DNA of 40,616 bases from Streptococcus panodentis (GCF_017884005.1 NZ_QFAY01000025.1:1-40616), one strand, 5' to 3'; shown: positions 1 to 9,573, counted from the stretch's first letter. Notes: generated by a model not told the origin, from the letters alone. Program-made: numbers and translations.

Positions 1-123
1 GTTTGTTGTGTCCTGAATTCAAAAAATGCCTTCAAATGTCCTAGAGTCAGGCCGAAATGAGAAGCGGTCAGTCTAGCAGGAACGAAAATAGCTACAGGGT
101 TATTGATTCATGGTCAGGCTGGC

Positions 124-151
124 TTTACATTCCCGTCTGGTGTGGTATACT
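124..151 (+). promoter_or_regulatory. Promoter of the LtrA-like gene
   Basis: A TTTACA -35 (124-129) is followed after 16 bp by TATACT (146-151) with an extended TG one base upstream. It lies downstream of an in-frame ATG at 110, which argues that translation starts at 185. Confidence 0.6.
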
Positions 152-184
152 AATACAGTTGAAAATCAAATACAAGGAGAAACT

Positions 185-1315
185 ATGTCTCTTATCAAGC
201 ATAAAAAGGTTGAGCTGACCGAGCTTTTCTATGACCTGGTCTATGTCTATACCATCAGTCAGTTGACCTCCATCATCCACCATGCCCACCATGGCGTTCT
301 TAGTCTGCAGTCGTTGTCCAGCTTCCTCATAGGGTTGATTATCTTTGTCAATTCCTGGATGGTACAGACGGTCTACACCAACCGGTTCGGCAGCAATAGC
401 CTGCGCAACATCGTTTTCATGTTTCTGCAGATGATCTGCCTTTTGGTCTCGTCTAGGGCTGTAGCCGGAGACTGGCAGGAAAATTTTGTCTGGATTGTTC
501 TGCCTGTGGCCCTGATTTCCAGCCTCTTGCTGATCCAGTATATCGTGGAGTATGTTCTGGCTGACAAGGCCTCGGACCGCAGTCTGATCCGGCAGTTCTT
601 TTATATTCTGGGGCTTCGCTCGGCCAGCCTCTTTCTGGCTCTGCTCTTTCCATATCATATCGGTCTTTGGGTAGCAGTGATTGGAATTTTGGTGACCTGG
701 ATTCTGCCCGGCTTTCTCAATAATCCCAATCGCGGCTTTGTCTCAGCTGACCTCAGTCCCATCAATTTTCCTCATTTGATTGAGCGGCTGTCGCTTCTGG
801 TCATTATCACTTTTGGGGAGATGCTGATTGGGATTTCCGAGCATTTCAGCAGTGAAGCTTTCTCCCTCCTGTCTGTCCTTATTTTCCTCATCGTGACCAA
901 TCTCTTTATGATTTATATCGTTGAGATTGACCATTTGCTGGATGTTAATAGAGAGGAGATGGGGATTCGGGCTATCTATCTTCATTATCCGATTTTCTTT
1001 GGCCTCAGCTTTATTACGGTTTCTCTAAGCTTCTTTGGAAATTCAGAGATGAACCTTTTTTTCTCGACGATTTATTTTTATGCCGGACTGGCCCTTTTTA
1101 TGTCTGGCCTTCTGCCCCACAATCCTTATAATAAGCTGGAACGCAGGTTCTCAATGAGGTTTCTGCTTATAGAGACGGCGCTTCCGATTCTAGGCCTGGC
1201 AGCCAGTCTGATTTTCTTTTCTGCCCATGCTCTGGCAACGGTCGGACTGGCTTTCTTGGTTACAGCGGCAATGATGGTTTATTTTGTCCGTTTTAATCTG
1301 ACTGGCAAAGCCTAA
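185..1315 (+). CDS. Low temperature requirement A (LtrA)-like membrane protein
   Basis: A 376-residue polytopic membrane protein with roughly ten hydrophobic segments. The N-terminal ELFYDLVYV motif and the later ERLSLLVIITFGE motif are hallmarks of the LtrA family (first described from Listeria growth in the cold). The biochemical role of the family is not established. The start at 185 is chosen because AAGGAGA lies just upstream and the protein then begins MSLIKHKKVELTELFYD; the longer in-frame start at 110 precedes the promoter. The gene is monocistronic, with its own promoter and a terminator at 1321-1350, and is not obviously linked in function to rnjB. Family assignment is fairly sure, function is not. 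Confidence 0.85.
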   Translation: MSLIKHKKVELTELFYDLVYVYTISQLTSIIHHAHHGVLSLQSLSSFLIGLIIFVNSWMVQTVYTNRFGSNSLRNIVFMFLQMICLLVSSRAVAGDWQENFVWIVLPVALISSLLLIQYIVEYVLADKASDRSLIRQFFYILGLRSASLFLALLFPYHIGLWVAVIGILVTWILPGFLNNPNRGFVSADLSPINFPHLIERLSLLVIITFGEMLIGISEHFSSEAFSLLSVLIFLIVTNLFMIYIVEIDHLLDVNREEMGIRAIYLHYPIFFGLSFITVSLSFFGNSEMNLFFSTIYFYAGLALFMSGLLPHNPYNKLERRFSMRFLLIETALPILGLAASLIFFSAHALATVGLAFLVTAAMMVYFVRFNLTGKA

Positions 1316-1320
1316 CCCTA

Positions 1321-1350
1321 AAAAGAGACAGTTTGCGGCTGTTTCTTTTT
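1321..1350 (+). terminator. Rho-independent terminator after the LtrA-like gene
   Basis: AGAGACAG (1324-1331) pairs with CTGTTTCT (1339-1346) with one wobble across a 7-nt loop, followed by a T run. Confidence 0.8.
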
Positions 1351-1429
1351 CTGCTGTCGGCGTGTTTTTTTCGTGGTTAGAAAAATAGCTCCCTTCTAAT
1401 TGACAAAGGAAAAACAATTTTTCTTTATT

Positions 1430-1458
1430 TTGAAAAAAGGCTGGAAAAATGCTATAAT
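1430..1458 (+). promoter_or_regulatory. Strong sigma-A promoter for rnjB
   Basis: TTGAAA (1430-1435), 17-bp spacer, TATAAT (1453-1458). The predicted start near 1465 leaves about 200 nt of leader before the rnjB ATG at 1664. Confidence 0.8.
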
Positions 1459-1464
1459 GAATAA

Positions 1465-1663
1465 GATATGCAAACTGTGTTTGCAAAACTGTAATTCGAC
1501 TTGGTTTTCCAAGGACCGTTAGTAAAAAAACTCCGTCAGGCAGGACCGCAGCCCAGAACCGTGGCCGCAGGATGGATCCCTGCAGGGAGCATGCGACTTT
1601 GAGCAGCATCTGATTGGCTTGCGGAGTTGCTTAGAAAAATTTAAAATCATCAGAGGAGAAATC
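1465..1663 (+). promoter_or_regulatory. Long structured 5' leader of rnjB (possible cis-regulatory RNA)
   Basis: Seen in the sequence: hairpin GCAAAC/GTTTGC (1470-1484), hairpin CTTGG/CCAAG (1500-1513), and a domain closed by AACTCCG (1529-1535) with CGGAGTT (1622-1628) that encloses the hairpin GCAGG/CCTGC (1567-1583). The middle is more GC-rich than usual intergenic DNA. I do not recognise a riboswitch, T-box, SRP RNA or 6S RNA. The gap from 1351 to 1663 holds no convincing gene. Autoregulation of RNase J2 through this leader is only a hypothesis; an independent small RNA is the alternative. Confidence 0.45.
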
Positions 1664-3331
1664 ATGAGCAAAAGCAAGATTAAACTGATTGCTTTAGGCG
1701 GCGTGCGTGAGAATGGGAAAAATCTCTACGTTGCCGAAGTGGACAATTCCATTTTTGTATTGGATGCTGGGCTGAAATACCCGGAAAATGAGCAGCTGGG
1801 AGTGGACTATGTCGTTCCCAATATGGACTATCTGGTTGAAAACAAGAAGCGGATTGCCGGTGTCTTTCTGACCCATGGGCATGCGGACGCTATCGGAGCC
1901 CTGCCGCATCTTTTGGCGGATGCCAGAGTGCCGGTTTTCGGATCAGAGTTAACGATTGAGCTGGCTAAGCTCTTTGTCAAAAACCACGATGCAGTCAAAA
2001 AATTCAATGATTTCCATGTCATTGATGAAAATACGGAGATTGAGTTCGGCAAGACCGTCGTCTCCTTTTTCCGCACGACCCACTCCATCCCGGAGAGTCT
2101 GGGCATTGTCATCAAGACCCGAAAGGGCAATATCGTTTATACCGGCGATTTCAAGTTTGACCAGTCAGCCAGCGAGTCCTATGCGACAGACTTTGGCCGC
2201 CTGGCTGAGATTGGCCGCGAAGGAGTGCTGGCCCTGCTCAGCGACTCAGCCAATGCGGACAGCACCGTTCAGGTGGCCAGTGAGAGCGAGGTCGGCAGGG
2301 AGATTGAAGATACGATTTCTGACTGGGACGGCCGGGTTATCGTGGCTGCAGTTGCCAGCAATCTGTCACGGATTCAGCAGGTTTTTGATGCTGCGGCTGC
2401 AACTGGGCGTCGGGTCGTTCTGACTGGTTTTGATATTGAAAATATTGTCCGTACAGCCATTCGGCTCAAGAAGCTGTCCTTGGTGGACGAACGTCTGTTA
2501 ATCAAGCCCAAGGAAATGGCTAAGTTTGAAGACCATGAGCTGATTATTCTGGAAACTGGCCGGATGGGTGAGCCGATCAATGGTCTGCGCAAGATGTCCA
2601 TCGGCCGTCACCGCTATGTGGAAATCAAGGAAGGCGACTTGATTTATATCGTGACCACGCCGTCCGTTGCCAAGGAAGCGGTGGTAGCCCGGGTGGAAAA
2701 CATGATTTACCAGGCGGGCGGTATTGTCAAGCTGATTACGCAGAGCCTGCGGGTGTCCGGTCATGGCAATGCGCGCGATCTGCAGCTCCTGCTCAATCTG
2801 CTCAAGCCAGACTATCTTTTTCCTATTCAGGGAGAGTACCGGGAGCTGGACGCTCATGCTAAGGCGGCTATGGAAATCGGCATTCTGCCAGAAAATATCT
2901 TTATTCCCAAACGCGGCAGTGTCATGGAATACGACAAGGGCGACTTTGTCCCTGCTGGGGCAGTGGCGGCCGGCGATGTCATGATTGACGGCAATGCTAT
3001 TGGTGATGTGGGCAATATCGTGCTGCGCGACCGCAAGGTCCTGTCAGAGGATGGCATTTTCATCGTGGCTTTGACGGTCAACCGCAAGGAAAAGAAGATT
3101 ATTTCCAAGGCCAAGGTCCACACCCGCGGATTTGTCTATGTCAAGAAGAGCCGAGACATTCTGCGGGAAAGCACAGACATTATCAATAAGGCGGTGGAAG
3201 ACTATCTGGCTCAGGACGGCTTTGACTGGGGCGAGCTCAAGGGAGCGGTCCGAGACAGTCTGGCTAAGTATCTCTTTGACCAAACCAAGCGCCGTCCGGC
3301 TATCTTACCGGTCGTCATGGAAGTGCGGTAA
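1664..3331 (+). CDS. rnjB: Ribonuclease J2
   Basis: A 555-residue metallo-beta-lactamase/beta-CASP protein with a C-terminal RNase J domain, of usual length. RNases J act in mRNA decay and 5'-end processing, J2 usually as partner of J1. The metal motif reads HGHADA at residues 71-76, whereas J1 has HGHEDH, so a metal ligand is missing; this is the known J2 signature and predicts weak catalysis of its own. Other family blocks are visible: TGDFKFDQ, LLSDSANAD, SGHGNARDL and PIQGEYREL. The start at 1664 has AGAGGAGA just upstream; a start at 1619 would lie in the structured leader. estA follows after a weak terminator, the same order as I recall for pneumococcus SP_0613-SP_0614. Confidence 0.93.
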   Translation: MSKSKIKLIALGGVRENGKNLYVAEVDNSIFVLDAGLKYPENEQLGVDYVVPNMDYLVENKKRIAGVFLTHGHADAIGALPHLLADARVPVFGSELTIELAKLFVKNHDAVKKFNDFHVIDENTEIEFGKTVVSFFRTTHSIPESLGIVIKTRKGNIVYTGDFKFDQSASESYATDFGRLAEIGREGVLALLSDSANADSTVQVASESEVGREIEDTISDWDGRVIVAAVASNLSRIQQVFDAAAATGRRVVLTGFDIENIVRTAIRLKKLSLVDERLLIKPKEMAKFEDHELIILETGRMGEPINGLRKMSIGRHRYVEIKEGDLIYIVTTPSVAKEAVVARVENMIYQAGGIVKLITQSLRVSGHGNARDLQLLLNLLKPDYLFPIQGEYRELDAHAKAAMEIGILPENIFIPKRGSVMEYDKGDFVPAGAVAAGDVMIDGNAIGDVGNIVLRDRKVLSEDGIFIVALTVNRKEKKIISKAKVHTRGFVYVKKSRDILRESTDIINKAVEDYLAQDGFDWGELKGAVRDSLAKYLFDQTKRRPAILPVVMEVR

Positions 3332-3352
3332 AAATCTGAACACAAATACAGG

Positions 3353-3374
3353 AAAAGTCGGGCTTCGGCTTTTT
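3353..3374 (+). terminator. Terminator/attenuator between rnjB and estA
   Basis: AAAAGTCG (3353-3360) pairs with CGGCTTTT (3366-3373) around a short loop, ending in T residues. No new promoter is clear before estA, so it may only attenuate. Confidence 0.6.
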
Positions 3375-3405
3375 CTTGTCAGGAAGAGACGAAGGAGAAA
3401 TGCGA

Positions 3406-4185
3406 ATGGCAGTGATGAAAATTGAGTATTATTCTGAGGTTTTGGAGATGGAATGGGGCGTCAATGTCCTCTATCCGGACGCAGTTCGTGTGGACAGGCC
3501 GGACGACAAGGACATTCCTGTCCTGTACCTGCTTCATGGTATGAACGGCAATCACAACAGCTGGCTCAAACGTTCTCATATCGAGCGTTTGGTGCGCTCT
3601 ACCAACCTGATTGTCGTTATGCCCAATACCAGCAACGGTTGGTACACCGATACCCAGTATGGCTATGACTACTACCAAGCCATCGCTGAGGAGCTGCCTC
3701 GGGTGCTTAAGCGCTTTTTTCCCAATATGTCAGATAAGCGGGAGAAGAATTTCATTGCGGGTCTTTCCATGGGCGGTTATGGCGCTTTTATGCTGGCTCT
3801 GAAGAGTGACCGCTTCTCGTATGCGGCCAGTCTTTCTGGCGCTCTGAGCTTTCATGACAGCCATCCAGATGATACGGAGCTGGCAAGGCCGGCCTATTGG
3901 CGGGGCATCTTCGGAGAGTTGGAAGACTGGACCAGCAGCCCCTATTCGCTGGAGAGCTTGGCCAAGCAGTCTGACAAAAAGACGAAGCTTTGGGCTTGGT
4001 GCGGGGAGGAAGATTTCCTCTATACGGCCAATAACCATGCGGTGAAAAATCTGCAGCAGTTAGGACTCGACATCACTTACAGCCACAGTCCGGGCAAGCA
4101 TGAATGGTATTACTGGGAAAAGCAGATGGAGCGGGTTCTGGCATGGCTGCCGATTGACTTTCAGCTGGAAGAGCGCCTGCCGTAA
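3406..4185 (+). CDS. estA: Tributyrin-type esterase EstA
   Basis: A 259-residue alpha/beta hydrolase of the esterase D/tributyrin esterase type, expected to hydrolyse short-chain acyl esters. The nucleophile motif GLSMGG (residues 119-124, Ser121) and the oxyanion-region HGMNGN (44-49) are visible; the acid is probably the Asp in EEDFLY and the base the His in GKHEWYYWE. There is no signal peptide, so it is probably cytoplasmic. Of the in-frame ATGs at 3376, 3400 and 3406, the last is best placed 8 nt after AGGAG and gives [10 protein letters not shown], the N-terminus I recall for pneumococcal EstA. It follows rnjB and is probably co-transcribed in part. Confidence 0.92.
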   Translation: MAVMKIEYYSEVLEMEWGVNVLYPDAVRVDRPDDKDIPVLYLLHGMNGNHNSWLKRSHIERLVRSTNLIVVMPNTSNGWYTDTQYGYDYYQAIAEELPRVLKRFFPNMSDKREKNFIAGLSMGGYGAFMLALKSDRFSYAASLSGALSFHDSHPDDTELARPAYWRGIFGELEDWTSSPYSLESLAKQSDKKTKLWAWCGEEDFLYTANNHAVKNLQQLGLDITYSHSPGKHEWYYWEKQMERVLAWLPIDFQLEERLP

Positions 4186-4220
4186 AATAGGCTGTAAAGT
4201 CATATACTGCCCTCAGAGTA

Positions 4221-4229
4221 TGATATAAT
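4221..4229 (+). promoter_or_regulatory. Extended -10 promoter of gltX
   Basis: TGATATAAT: TATAAT at 4224-4229 with an extended TG. No good -35 is seen at the expected distance. Confidence 0.6.
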
Positions 4230-4290
4230 GATTACGTTTGAAAATCGGAGTGGGATTGATTTCCCAAAATGCAAATAGGAGAATGGAACT

Positions 4291-5757
4291 TTGACAAAAG
4301 CGATTCGAGTGCGCTATGCACCAAGTCCGACTGGACTCTTACACATCGGAAATGCGCGGACTGCGCTCTTTAACTACCTCTATGCCCGTCATCATGGCGG
4401 GACCTTCATTATCCGGATCGAGGATACAGACCGCAAGCGCCATGTGGAAGATGGCGAGCGCTCACAGCTGGAAAATCTGTGCTGGCTGGGCATGGACTGG
4501 GACGAAAGTCCAGAGACCCATGCAAACTACCGTCAGTCTGAGCGGCTGGAACTGTACCAGAAATATATCGATCAGCTCTTAGCAGAAGGCAAGGCCTACA
4601 AGTCCTATGTGACCGAGGAAGAGCTGGCAGCGGAGCGGGAACGCCAGGAAGCAGCCGGGGAAACTCCGCGCTATATCAATGAATTTCTGGGCATGACTGA
4701 GGCTGAAAAAGCAGCCTATATCGCAGAGCGGGAGGCAGCCGGTATCGTGCCGACCGTACGCTTGGCTGTCAATGAAGCCGGCATTTATAAGTGGCAGGAC
4801 ATGGTCAAGGGTGAGATCGAGTTTGAGGGCGGCAATATCGGCGGTGACTGGGTTATCCAGAAGAAAGACGGCTATCCGACCTATAACTTTGCTGTGGTGG
4901 TAGATGACCATGAGATGCAGATTTCCCACGTTATCCGCGGGGATGACCATATCGCCAATACACCGAAGCAGCTCATGGTCTATGAAGCTCTGGGCTGGGA
5001 AGCACCGGCATTTGGCCACATGACCCTGATCGTCAACAGCGAAACCGGCAAGAAGCTGTCCAAGCGGGACACCAATACCCTGCAGTTTATCGAGGACTAC
5101 CGCAAGAAGGGCTATCTGCCGGAAGCAGTCTTTAACTTCATTGCGCTGCTGGGCTGGAATCCCGGCGGCGAAGACGAGATTTTCTCCCGTCAGGAGCTGA
5201 TTGAGCTCTTTGATGAAAACCGCCTGAGCAAGTCGCCTGCTGCCTTTGACCAGAAGAAGCTGGACTGGATGAGCAATGACTACATCAAAAATGCAGATTT
5301 TGAGACCATTTTTGCTCTGGCTAAGCCTTATCTGGAAGCAGCCGGCCGTCTGACGGACAAGGCTGAAAAGCTGGTGCAGCTCTACCAGCCGCAGATGAAG
5401 TCGGTGGACGAGATCGTGCCTCTGACCGACCTCTTCTTTGCAGACTTCCCAGAGCTGACCGAGGCTGAAAAAGAAGTCATGGCCGGTGAAACGGTACCGA
5501 CAGTGCTGACGGCCTTCAAGGAGAAGCTGGAAGCCATGTCTGAAGAGGACTTCAAGTCCGAAAACATCTTCCCGCAGATTAAGGCAGTCCAAAAAGAGAC
5601 CGGCATCAAGGGCAAGAACCTCTTTATGCCCATTCGGATTGCTGTATCCGGCGAAATGCACGGGCCGGAACTGCCGGACACCATTTACTTATTAGGGCGT
5701 CAAAAATCTATCCAGCATCTTGAGAATATGCTGAAGAAGATTGCTGACAATAGATAA
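4291..5757 (+). CDS. gltX: Glutamyl-tRNA synthetase
   Basis: A 488-residue class I aminoacyl-tRNA synthetase of full length that charges tRNA-Glu and, in bacteria without GlnRS, usually also tRNA-Gln for later amidation by GatCAB. The HIGH-type motif [10 protein letters not shown] (residues 11-20) and the KMSKS-type motif KKLSKR (254-259) are intact, followed by the helical anticodon-binding domain. Translation starts at TTG 4291, with AGGAGAA 6 nt upstream; no ATG is available that keeps the conserved [15 protein letters not shown] start. It has its own promoter and terminator. Confidence 0.97.
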   Translation: MTKAIRVRYAPSPTGLLHIGNARTALFNYLYARHHGGTFIIRIEDTDRKRHVEDGERSQLENLCWLGMDWDESPETHANYRQSERLELYQKYIDQLLAEGKAYKSYVTEEELAAERERQEAAGETPRYINEFLGMTEAEKAAYIAEREAAGIVPTVRLAVNEAGIYKWQDMVKGEIEFEGGNIGGDWVIQKKDGYPTYNFAVVVDDHEMQISHVIRGDDHIANTPKQLMVYEALGWEAPAFGHMTLIVNSETGKKLSKRDTNTLQFIEDYRKKGYLPEAVFNFIALLGWNPGGEDEIFSRQELIELFDENRLSKSPAAFDQKKLDWMSNDYIKNADFETIFALAKPYLEAAGRLTDKAEKLVQLYQPQMKSVDEIVPLTDLFFADFPELTEAEKEVMAGETVPTVLTAFKEKLEAMSEEDFKSENIFPQIKAVQKETGIKGKNLFMPIRIAVSGEMHGPELPDTIYLLGRQKSIQHLENMLKKIADNR

Positions 5758-5770
5758 GGAGATAAGCATC

Positions 5771-5802
5771 AAGAGAGCTGGCGGCTGCCGGCTCTCTTTT
5801 TA
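5771..5802 (+). terminator. Terminator after gltX
   Basis: AGAGAGC and GCTCTCT pair with further inner GC pairs, followed by TTTTTAT. The rest of the gap to 6037 holds no gene that I can support apart from the promoter and operators of the next gene. Confidence 0.85.
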
Positions 5803-5945
5803 TGCGGTGTCTTCCAAAAAGACAGGTCCCTCTGTGGATGAGGGTACAGACATCATGGGAGTCTGATTCGCCGCCAGAAAGGGAGATGGCTCCCAACTTT
5901 GGTCCAGTCTGGTGGCTGTTGGAAGCGAAAGTTAAAAAAACAAGC

Positions 5946-6006
5946 TGTAACATTTGACATTACATCAAAATGGCGTATAATGGTAGTTGTAATATAAATA
6001 GTTACA
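5946..6006 (+). promoter_or_regulatory. Promoter with two flanking palindromic operators
   Basis: The promoter is TTGACA (5954-5959), 16 bp, TATAAT (5976-5981). Two palindromes of the form TGTAAY-N7-RTTACA lie at 5946-5964 (over the -35) and 5988-6006 (over the expected start point). Their centres are 42 bp apart, close to four helical turns, as expected for two dimers on one DNA face. The arm spacing (N9 between TGTAA and TTACA) differs from the GlnR/TnrA box. The cognate regulator is not identifiable here. Confidence 0.65.
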
Positions 6007-6037
6007 TTTAAAAAATAAAGCAAAAGGAGAAAAGAAA

Positions 6038-6613
6038 ATGGCAACTATTACAATTTTTGGTCAAGGAAATATGGGGCAGGCGATTGCCGGCGTCTTTCAA
6101 GCAGGAGGTCACAGCGTTGATTTTGCTGGCAAGGAAGGGCCGAGAGGGGAACTAGGGCAGGTGGTTGTCTTAGCGGTCCCTTATGGGGCAGTGGCAGGGA
6201 TTGTCACGGCTAATAAGGAAGCTCTGAAAGGAAAAATAATCGTAGACATCTCAAATCCTGTCAATTTTGAAACCATGGATGAACTGCTGGTTCCAGCTGG
6301 AACATCAGCAGCAGAAGAGCTGGCCAAACTGCTTCCGGAGGCACGGATTGTGAAAGCTTTTAATACCAACTTTGCTGCAACATTGGCCAGTCAAAAAGTG
6401 GCAGAAGAAGTGCCGGCCGTCGTAGAGCTGGCTTCAGATGATGAGGAAGCCAAGGGGCACTTGGCAGCCTATATCCAAGCAGGGGGCTTGCAGACGGTAG
6501 ATGCCGGTGCTCTCAAACGAGCCCGTGAGCTAGAAGCAATGGGATTTCTTCAAATTACTCTTGCGATGCGTGAAGAAATCAGCTGGACCGCTGGTTTCGC
6601 CCTAATGAAATGA
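6038..6613 (+). CDS. NADP-binding oxidoreductase (F420-dependent NADP reductase fold)
   Basis: A 191-residue protein with an N-terminal Rossmann fold: GxGxxG in FGQGNMGQA (residues 7-15), then a short, truncated dinucleotide region and the segment VVDISNPVNFE typical of the NADP oxidoreductase coenzyme F420-dependent (F420_oxidored) superfamily. Streptococci do not make F420, so the partner is likely another substrate or flavin; the reaction is unknown. The ATG is preceded by AAAAGGAGA. The gene stands alone behind a strong consensus promoter bracketed by two operators, suggesting tight repression and induction by some stress or metabolite (inference). A terminator follows at 6688-6713. Confidence 0.75.
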   Translation: MATITIFGQGNMGQAIAGVFQAGGHSVDFAGKEGPRGELGQVVVLAVPYGAVAGIVTANKEALKGKIIVDISNPVNFETMDELLVPAGTSAAEELAKLLPEARIVKAFNTNFAATLASQKVAEEVPAVVELASDDEEAKGHLAAYIQAGGLQTVDAGALKRARELEAMGFLQITLAMREEISWTAGFALMK

Positions 6614-6687
6614 GGAAAAAGCTCTGGCTGAATCTTTTATTCTTTCAGTGTCTGCTTGACAGGGGACAGTTCCATCAGTCCATAATG

Positions 6688-6713
6688 AAGAGTCAGTTTT
6701 TGCTGGCTTTTTT
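6688..6713 (+). terminator. Terminator before argG
   Basis: AAGAGTCAG-type stem pairs with CTGGCTTTT (AGTCAG 6691-6696 with CTGGCT 6703-6708), followed by a T run. Confidence 0.7.
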
Positions 6714-6736
6714 GTGTGCCTGTCGGTATGCAAACA

Positions 6737-6775
6737 TGTGAATAAAAATTGATAAAACGTTTTTATTTCAATAAA
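6737..6775 (+). promoter_or_regulatory. Probable ArgR (ARG box) sites upstream of argGH
   Basis: GTGAATAAAAATTGAT at about 6739-6754 resembles the Gram-positive ARG box (ATGAATAAAAATKCAA), and a second AT-rich match in the opposite orientation follows (TTTTATTTCAATAAATAT). Position just upstream of the -35 fits ArgR-type repression of arginine synthesis. Based on motif similarity only. Confidence 0.5.
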
Positions 6776-6788
6776 TATCAATTTCCTC

Positions 6789-6817
6789 TTGACATTCGTA
6801 TTTCCATGCAGTAGAAT
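6789..6817 (+). promoter_or_regulatory. Promoter of argGH
   Basis: TTGACA (6789-6794), 17-bp spacer, TAGAAT (6812-6817). Confidence 0.8.
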
Positions 6818-6857
6818 GTTTAAAAATAAAAAGTAGTAGAAGGATTGAGGTAATCGC

Positions 6858-8057
6858 ATGGTTAAAGAAAAAGTCATTCTAGCATATTCGGGTGGATTGG
6901 ACACCTCGGTAGCCATTACTTGGCTGGATAAGGACTATGATGTCATAGCAGTCTGTATGGATGTGGGTGAGGGAAATGATTTGGATTTCATTCACGACAA
7001 AGCCTTAAAAGTCGGAGCGATTGAGTCGCACGTTATTGATGTTAAGGACGAATTTGCAGAAAACTATGTTTTAGTTGCTCTGCAGGGACACACCTTCTAC
7101 GAACAAAAATATCCTCTTGTGTCCGCCCTCAGCCGACCGCTCATCTCAAAGAAACTGGTAGAAATTGCCCATCAGACCGGAGCGACGACCATTGCTCACG
7201 GCTGCACCGGCAAAGGCAATGATCAGGTCCGTTTTGAAGTGGCTATTGCTTCGCTTGACCCTAAGCTCAAAGTGATTGCCCCAGTGCGGGAATGGAAGTG
7301 GTCCCGGGAAGAAGAAATTAACTATGCGAAGGCAAACGGTGTGCCCATCCCGGCGGATCTGGACAGCCCTTACTCGGTAGACCAGAATCTCTGGGGCCGG
7401 GCCAATGAATGCGGCGTTTTGGAAAATCCCTGGAATGAGGCTCCGGAAGATGCCTATGACCTGACGGTTGCTCCGGAAGCCGCTCCGGACAGTCCGGAAT
7501 ACGTTGATATTGAATTTAAGGCCGGCGTTCCGGTTGCCCTTGACGGCCAAGAGCTGAAATTAGCAGACTTGATTTTGGAGCTCAATGATTTGGCCGGCAA
7601 ACACGGTGTCGGCAGGATTGACCATGTGGAGAACCGTCTGGTGGGCATCAAGTCGCGGGAAGTTTACGAATGTCCCGGGGCAGTGACCCTGCTTGCAGCC
7701 CACAAGGAGATTGAAGATTTGACTCTGGTCAGGGAATTGGCGCATTTCAAGCCGATTGTTGAAAATGAACTGTCCAATCTCATCTACAACGGTCTTTGGT
7801 TTAACCCGGCAACAGAGGCACTGATTGCCTATCTCAAGTCGACCCAGCAGGTCGTCAACGGCACAGCCAGAGTCAAGCTGTATAAGGGCTCGGCCACTGT
7901 GGTCGCCCGCAAGTCGGACAATTCTCTCTATGATGAGAGCCTGGCGACCTACACCAGCGCAGATACCTTTGATCAGGATGCAGCGATCGGCTTTATCAAG
8001 CTGTGGGGGCTGCCGTCTAAGGTTCACGCAGAGGTTCAGGCTCACAAGGACAAATAG
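6858..8057 (+). CDS. argG: Argininosuccinate synthase
   Basis: A 399-residue enzyme of standard length that joins citrulline and aspartate with ATP to give argininosuccinate, the penultimate step of arginine synthesis. The N-type ATP pyrophosphatase P-loop SGGLDTS is at residues 11-17, and [14 protein letters not shown] of the citrulline/aspartate site is present. The ATG at 6858 follows a weak GAGG. It is the first gene of an argG-argH operon with a 14-nt gap and a promoter next to probable ARG boxes. No frameshift or missing motif was seen. Confidence 0.97.
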   Translation: MVKEKVILAYSGGLDTSVAITWLDKDYDVIAVCMDVGEGNDLDFIHDKALKVGAIESHVIDVKDEFAENYVLVALQGHTFYEQKYPLVSALSRPLISKKLVEIAHQTGATTIAHGCTGKGNDQVRFEVAIASLDPKLKVIAPVREWKWSREEEINYAKANGVPIPADLDSPYSVDQNLWGRANECGVLENPWNEAPEDAYDLTVAPEAAPDSPEYVDIEFKAGVPVALDGQELKLADLILELNDLAGKHGVGRIDHVENRLVGIKSREVYECPGAVTLLAAHKEIEDLTLVRELAHFKPIVENELSNLIYNGLWFNPATEALIAYLKSTQQVVNGTARVKLYKGSATVVARKSDNSLYDESLATYTSADTFDQDAAIGFIKLWGLPSKVHAEVQAHKDK

Positions 8058-8071
8058 AAAGGGGCTTTCCT

Positions 8072-9457
8072 ATGGCAAACCATAAATTATGGGGCGGCCG
8101 TTTTGAAGCCGCTTTGGAGAGCTGGGTGGAGGAATTCGGTGCCAGTATTTCCTTTGACTATCAGCTGGCTCCTTATGATTTGAAAGGCAGTCTGGCCCAT
8201 GTCCAGATGCTGGGAGCTCAGGGCATTATTGAGCCGGAGGAAGCAGCGGCCATTCGGGCTGGTCTGGAAAAACTGCTGGAGCGCTACCAAGCCGGAGCGA
8301 TTGCCTTTGATGTGACCAATGAAGATATTCATATGAATATGGAGGCCCTGCTGACGGAGGAAATCGGGCCGGTGGCCGGCAAGCTTCATACAGCCCGCTC
8401 CCGCAATGATCAGGTGGCAACGGATATGCACCTTTATCTCAAGGACCAGCTGGGACAGATAGGGGAGAAGCTTCTGCATCTGCGGGAGGTGCTGCTGGCC
8501 TTGGCTGAGGAGCATGTCGAGACCATTATGCCGGGCTATACCCATCTGCAGCATGCACAGCCCATCAGCTTTGCCCATCATCTGCTGGCCTATTATCAGA
8601 TGTTCAGCCGCGACAGTGAGCGCTATGCCTTTAATCTCAAGCATACAGACCTGTCTCCTCTGGGGGCGGCTGCTCTGGCCGGGACGACCTTTCCCATTGA
8701 TCGGGAGCAGACAGCATCCTTAATGGGCTTTAGCGGTCTCTACCATAATTCGCTGGATGCGGTCAGCGACCGGGACTTTATCTTAGAGTTTCTGTCCAAC
8801 AGCAGCATGCTCATGATGCATCTGTCCCGTCTCTGTGAGGAGCTGATTAACTGGTGCAGCTACGAATATGGCTTCGTCAGCCTGTCGGATACCTTCAGTA
8901 CCGGCTCTTCCATCATGCCGCAGAAGAAAAATCCCGATATGGCTGAGCTGATTCGAGGCAAGACCGGCCGGGTCTACGGCCATCTCTTCAGCCTTCTGAC
9001 AGTCATGAAATCCCTGCCCCTAGCCTACAATAAGGACTTGCAGGAAGACAAGGAAGGCATGTTTGACACCGTTGAGACCATTCAGAAGTCGCTGGACATC
9101 ATGGCTGGTATGCTCTCCAGCATGACAGTCCATAAGGACAAGATGCTGCAATCGACTGAGAAGGATTTTTCAAATGCGACTGAGCTGGCTGACTATCTGG
9201 CTAAAAAAGGCCTGCCCTTCCGGGAGGCGCATGAGATTGTCGGCCGGCTGGTGCTGGAGTGCAGCAGGAGCGGCAGCTATCTGCAGGACCTTCCCTTTGC
9301 CCGCTATCAGGAAGTTTCGCCGCTGATTGAGGAAGATATTTATCAGGTGCTGCAGTCGCAGACGGCTGTGCGCAAGCGAAACTCCTTGGGCGGCACCGGC
9401 TTTGAGCAGATCCGACAGGAACTGGCCCGAGCCAAAAAAGATTTAAACAGCCAATAA
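8072..9457 (+). CDS. argH: Argininosuccinate lyase
   Basis: A 461-residue enzyme of the fumarase/aspartase superfamily, of usual length, that splits argininosuccinate into arginine and fumarate. The superfamily signature [11 protein letters not shown] lies at residues 278-288, and the [12 protein letters not shown] and [10 protein letters not shown] blocks are intact. It starts 14 nt after argG behind AAAGGGG and is surely co-transcribed with it. The pair supplies the last two steps of arginine synthesis; the earlier genes are not in this window. A strong terminator follows. Confidence 0.97.
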   Translation: MANHKLWGGRFEAALESWVEEFGASISFDYQLAPYDLKGSLAHVQMLGAQGIIEPEEAAAIRAGLEKLLERYQAGAIAFDVTNEDIHMNMEALLTEEIGPVAGKLHTARSRNDQVATDMHLYLKDQLGQIGEKLLHLREVLLALAEEHVETIMPGYTHLQHAQPISFAHHLLAYYQMFSRDSERYAFNLKHTDLSPLGAAALAGTTFPIDREQTASLMGFSGLYHNSLDAVSDRDFILEFLSNSSMLMMHLSRLCEELINWCSYEYGFVSLSDTFSTGSSIMPQKKNPDMAELIRGKTGRVYGHLFSLLTVMKSLPLAYNKDLQEDKEGMFDTVETIQKSLDIMAGMLSSMTVHKDKMLQSTEKDFSNATELADYLAKKGLPFREAHEIVGRLVLECSRSGSYLQDLPFARYQEVSPLIEEDIYQVLQSQTAVRKRNSLGGTGFEQIRQELARAKKDLNSQ

Positions 9458-9466
9458 AATATAGGA

Positions 9467-9494
9467 AACACCGTCAGAACTGCGGTGTTTTTTT
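9467..9494 (+). terminator. Terminator of the argGH operon
   Basis: AACACCG (9467-9473) pairs with CGGTGTT (9483-9489), followed by an uninterrupted T run. Confidence 0.9.
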
Positions 9495-9564
9495 GGTCAG
9501 AAAAACATGTAAATATGAGCAAAAACAGCGCCATGACAGCTCTTGTTGGCTTTTTGAGAAAATA

Positions 9565-9573
9565 TGGTATAAT
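9565..9573 (+). promoter_or_regulatory. Extended -10 promoter of rnpA-yidC-jag
   Basis: TGGTATAAT, with TATAAT at 9568-9573; the -35 (TTGGCT at 9546-9551) is weak. Confidence 0.65.

Noticed and set aside
110..184. Longer N-terminus for the LtrA-like protein starting at 110
   Set aside because: The promoter lies at 124-151, inside this extension, and a good RBS precedes ATG 185.
1468..1494. Eight-codon upstream open frame in the rnjB leader
   Set aside because: It starts only a few bases after the predicted transcript start with no RBS, so translation cannot be supported.
1465..1663. SRP RNA, 6S RNA, T-box or riboswitch in the rnjB leader
   Set aside because: None of the conserved cores (for example GGTCCGGAAGGAAGC of SRP RNA or the T-box GGTGGAACC) is present.
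4579..5661. Long open frame on the - strand across gltX
   Set aside because: It is antisense to a clear, full-length essential gene and shows no protein motif.
5946..5964. GlnR/TnrA box upstream of the NADP-binding oxidoreductase
   Set aside because: The GlnR box has TGTNA-N7-TNACA; here the arms are separated by nine bases in both copies.
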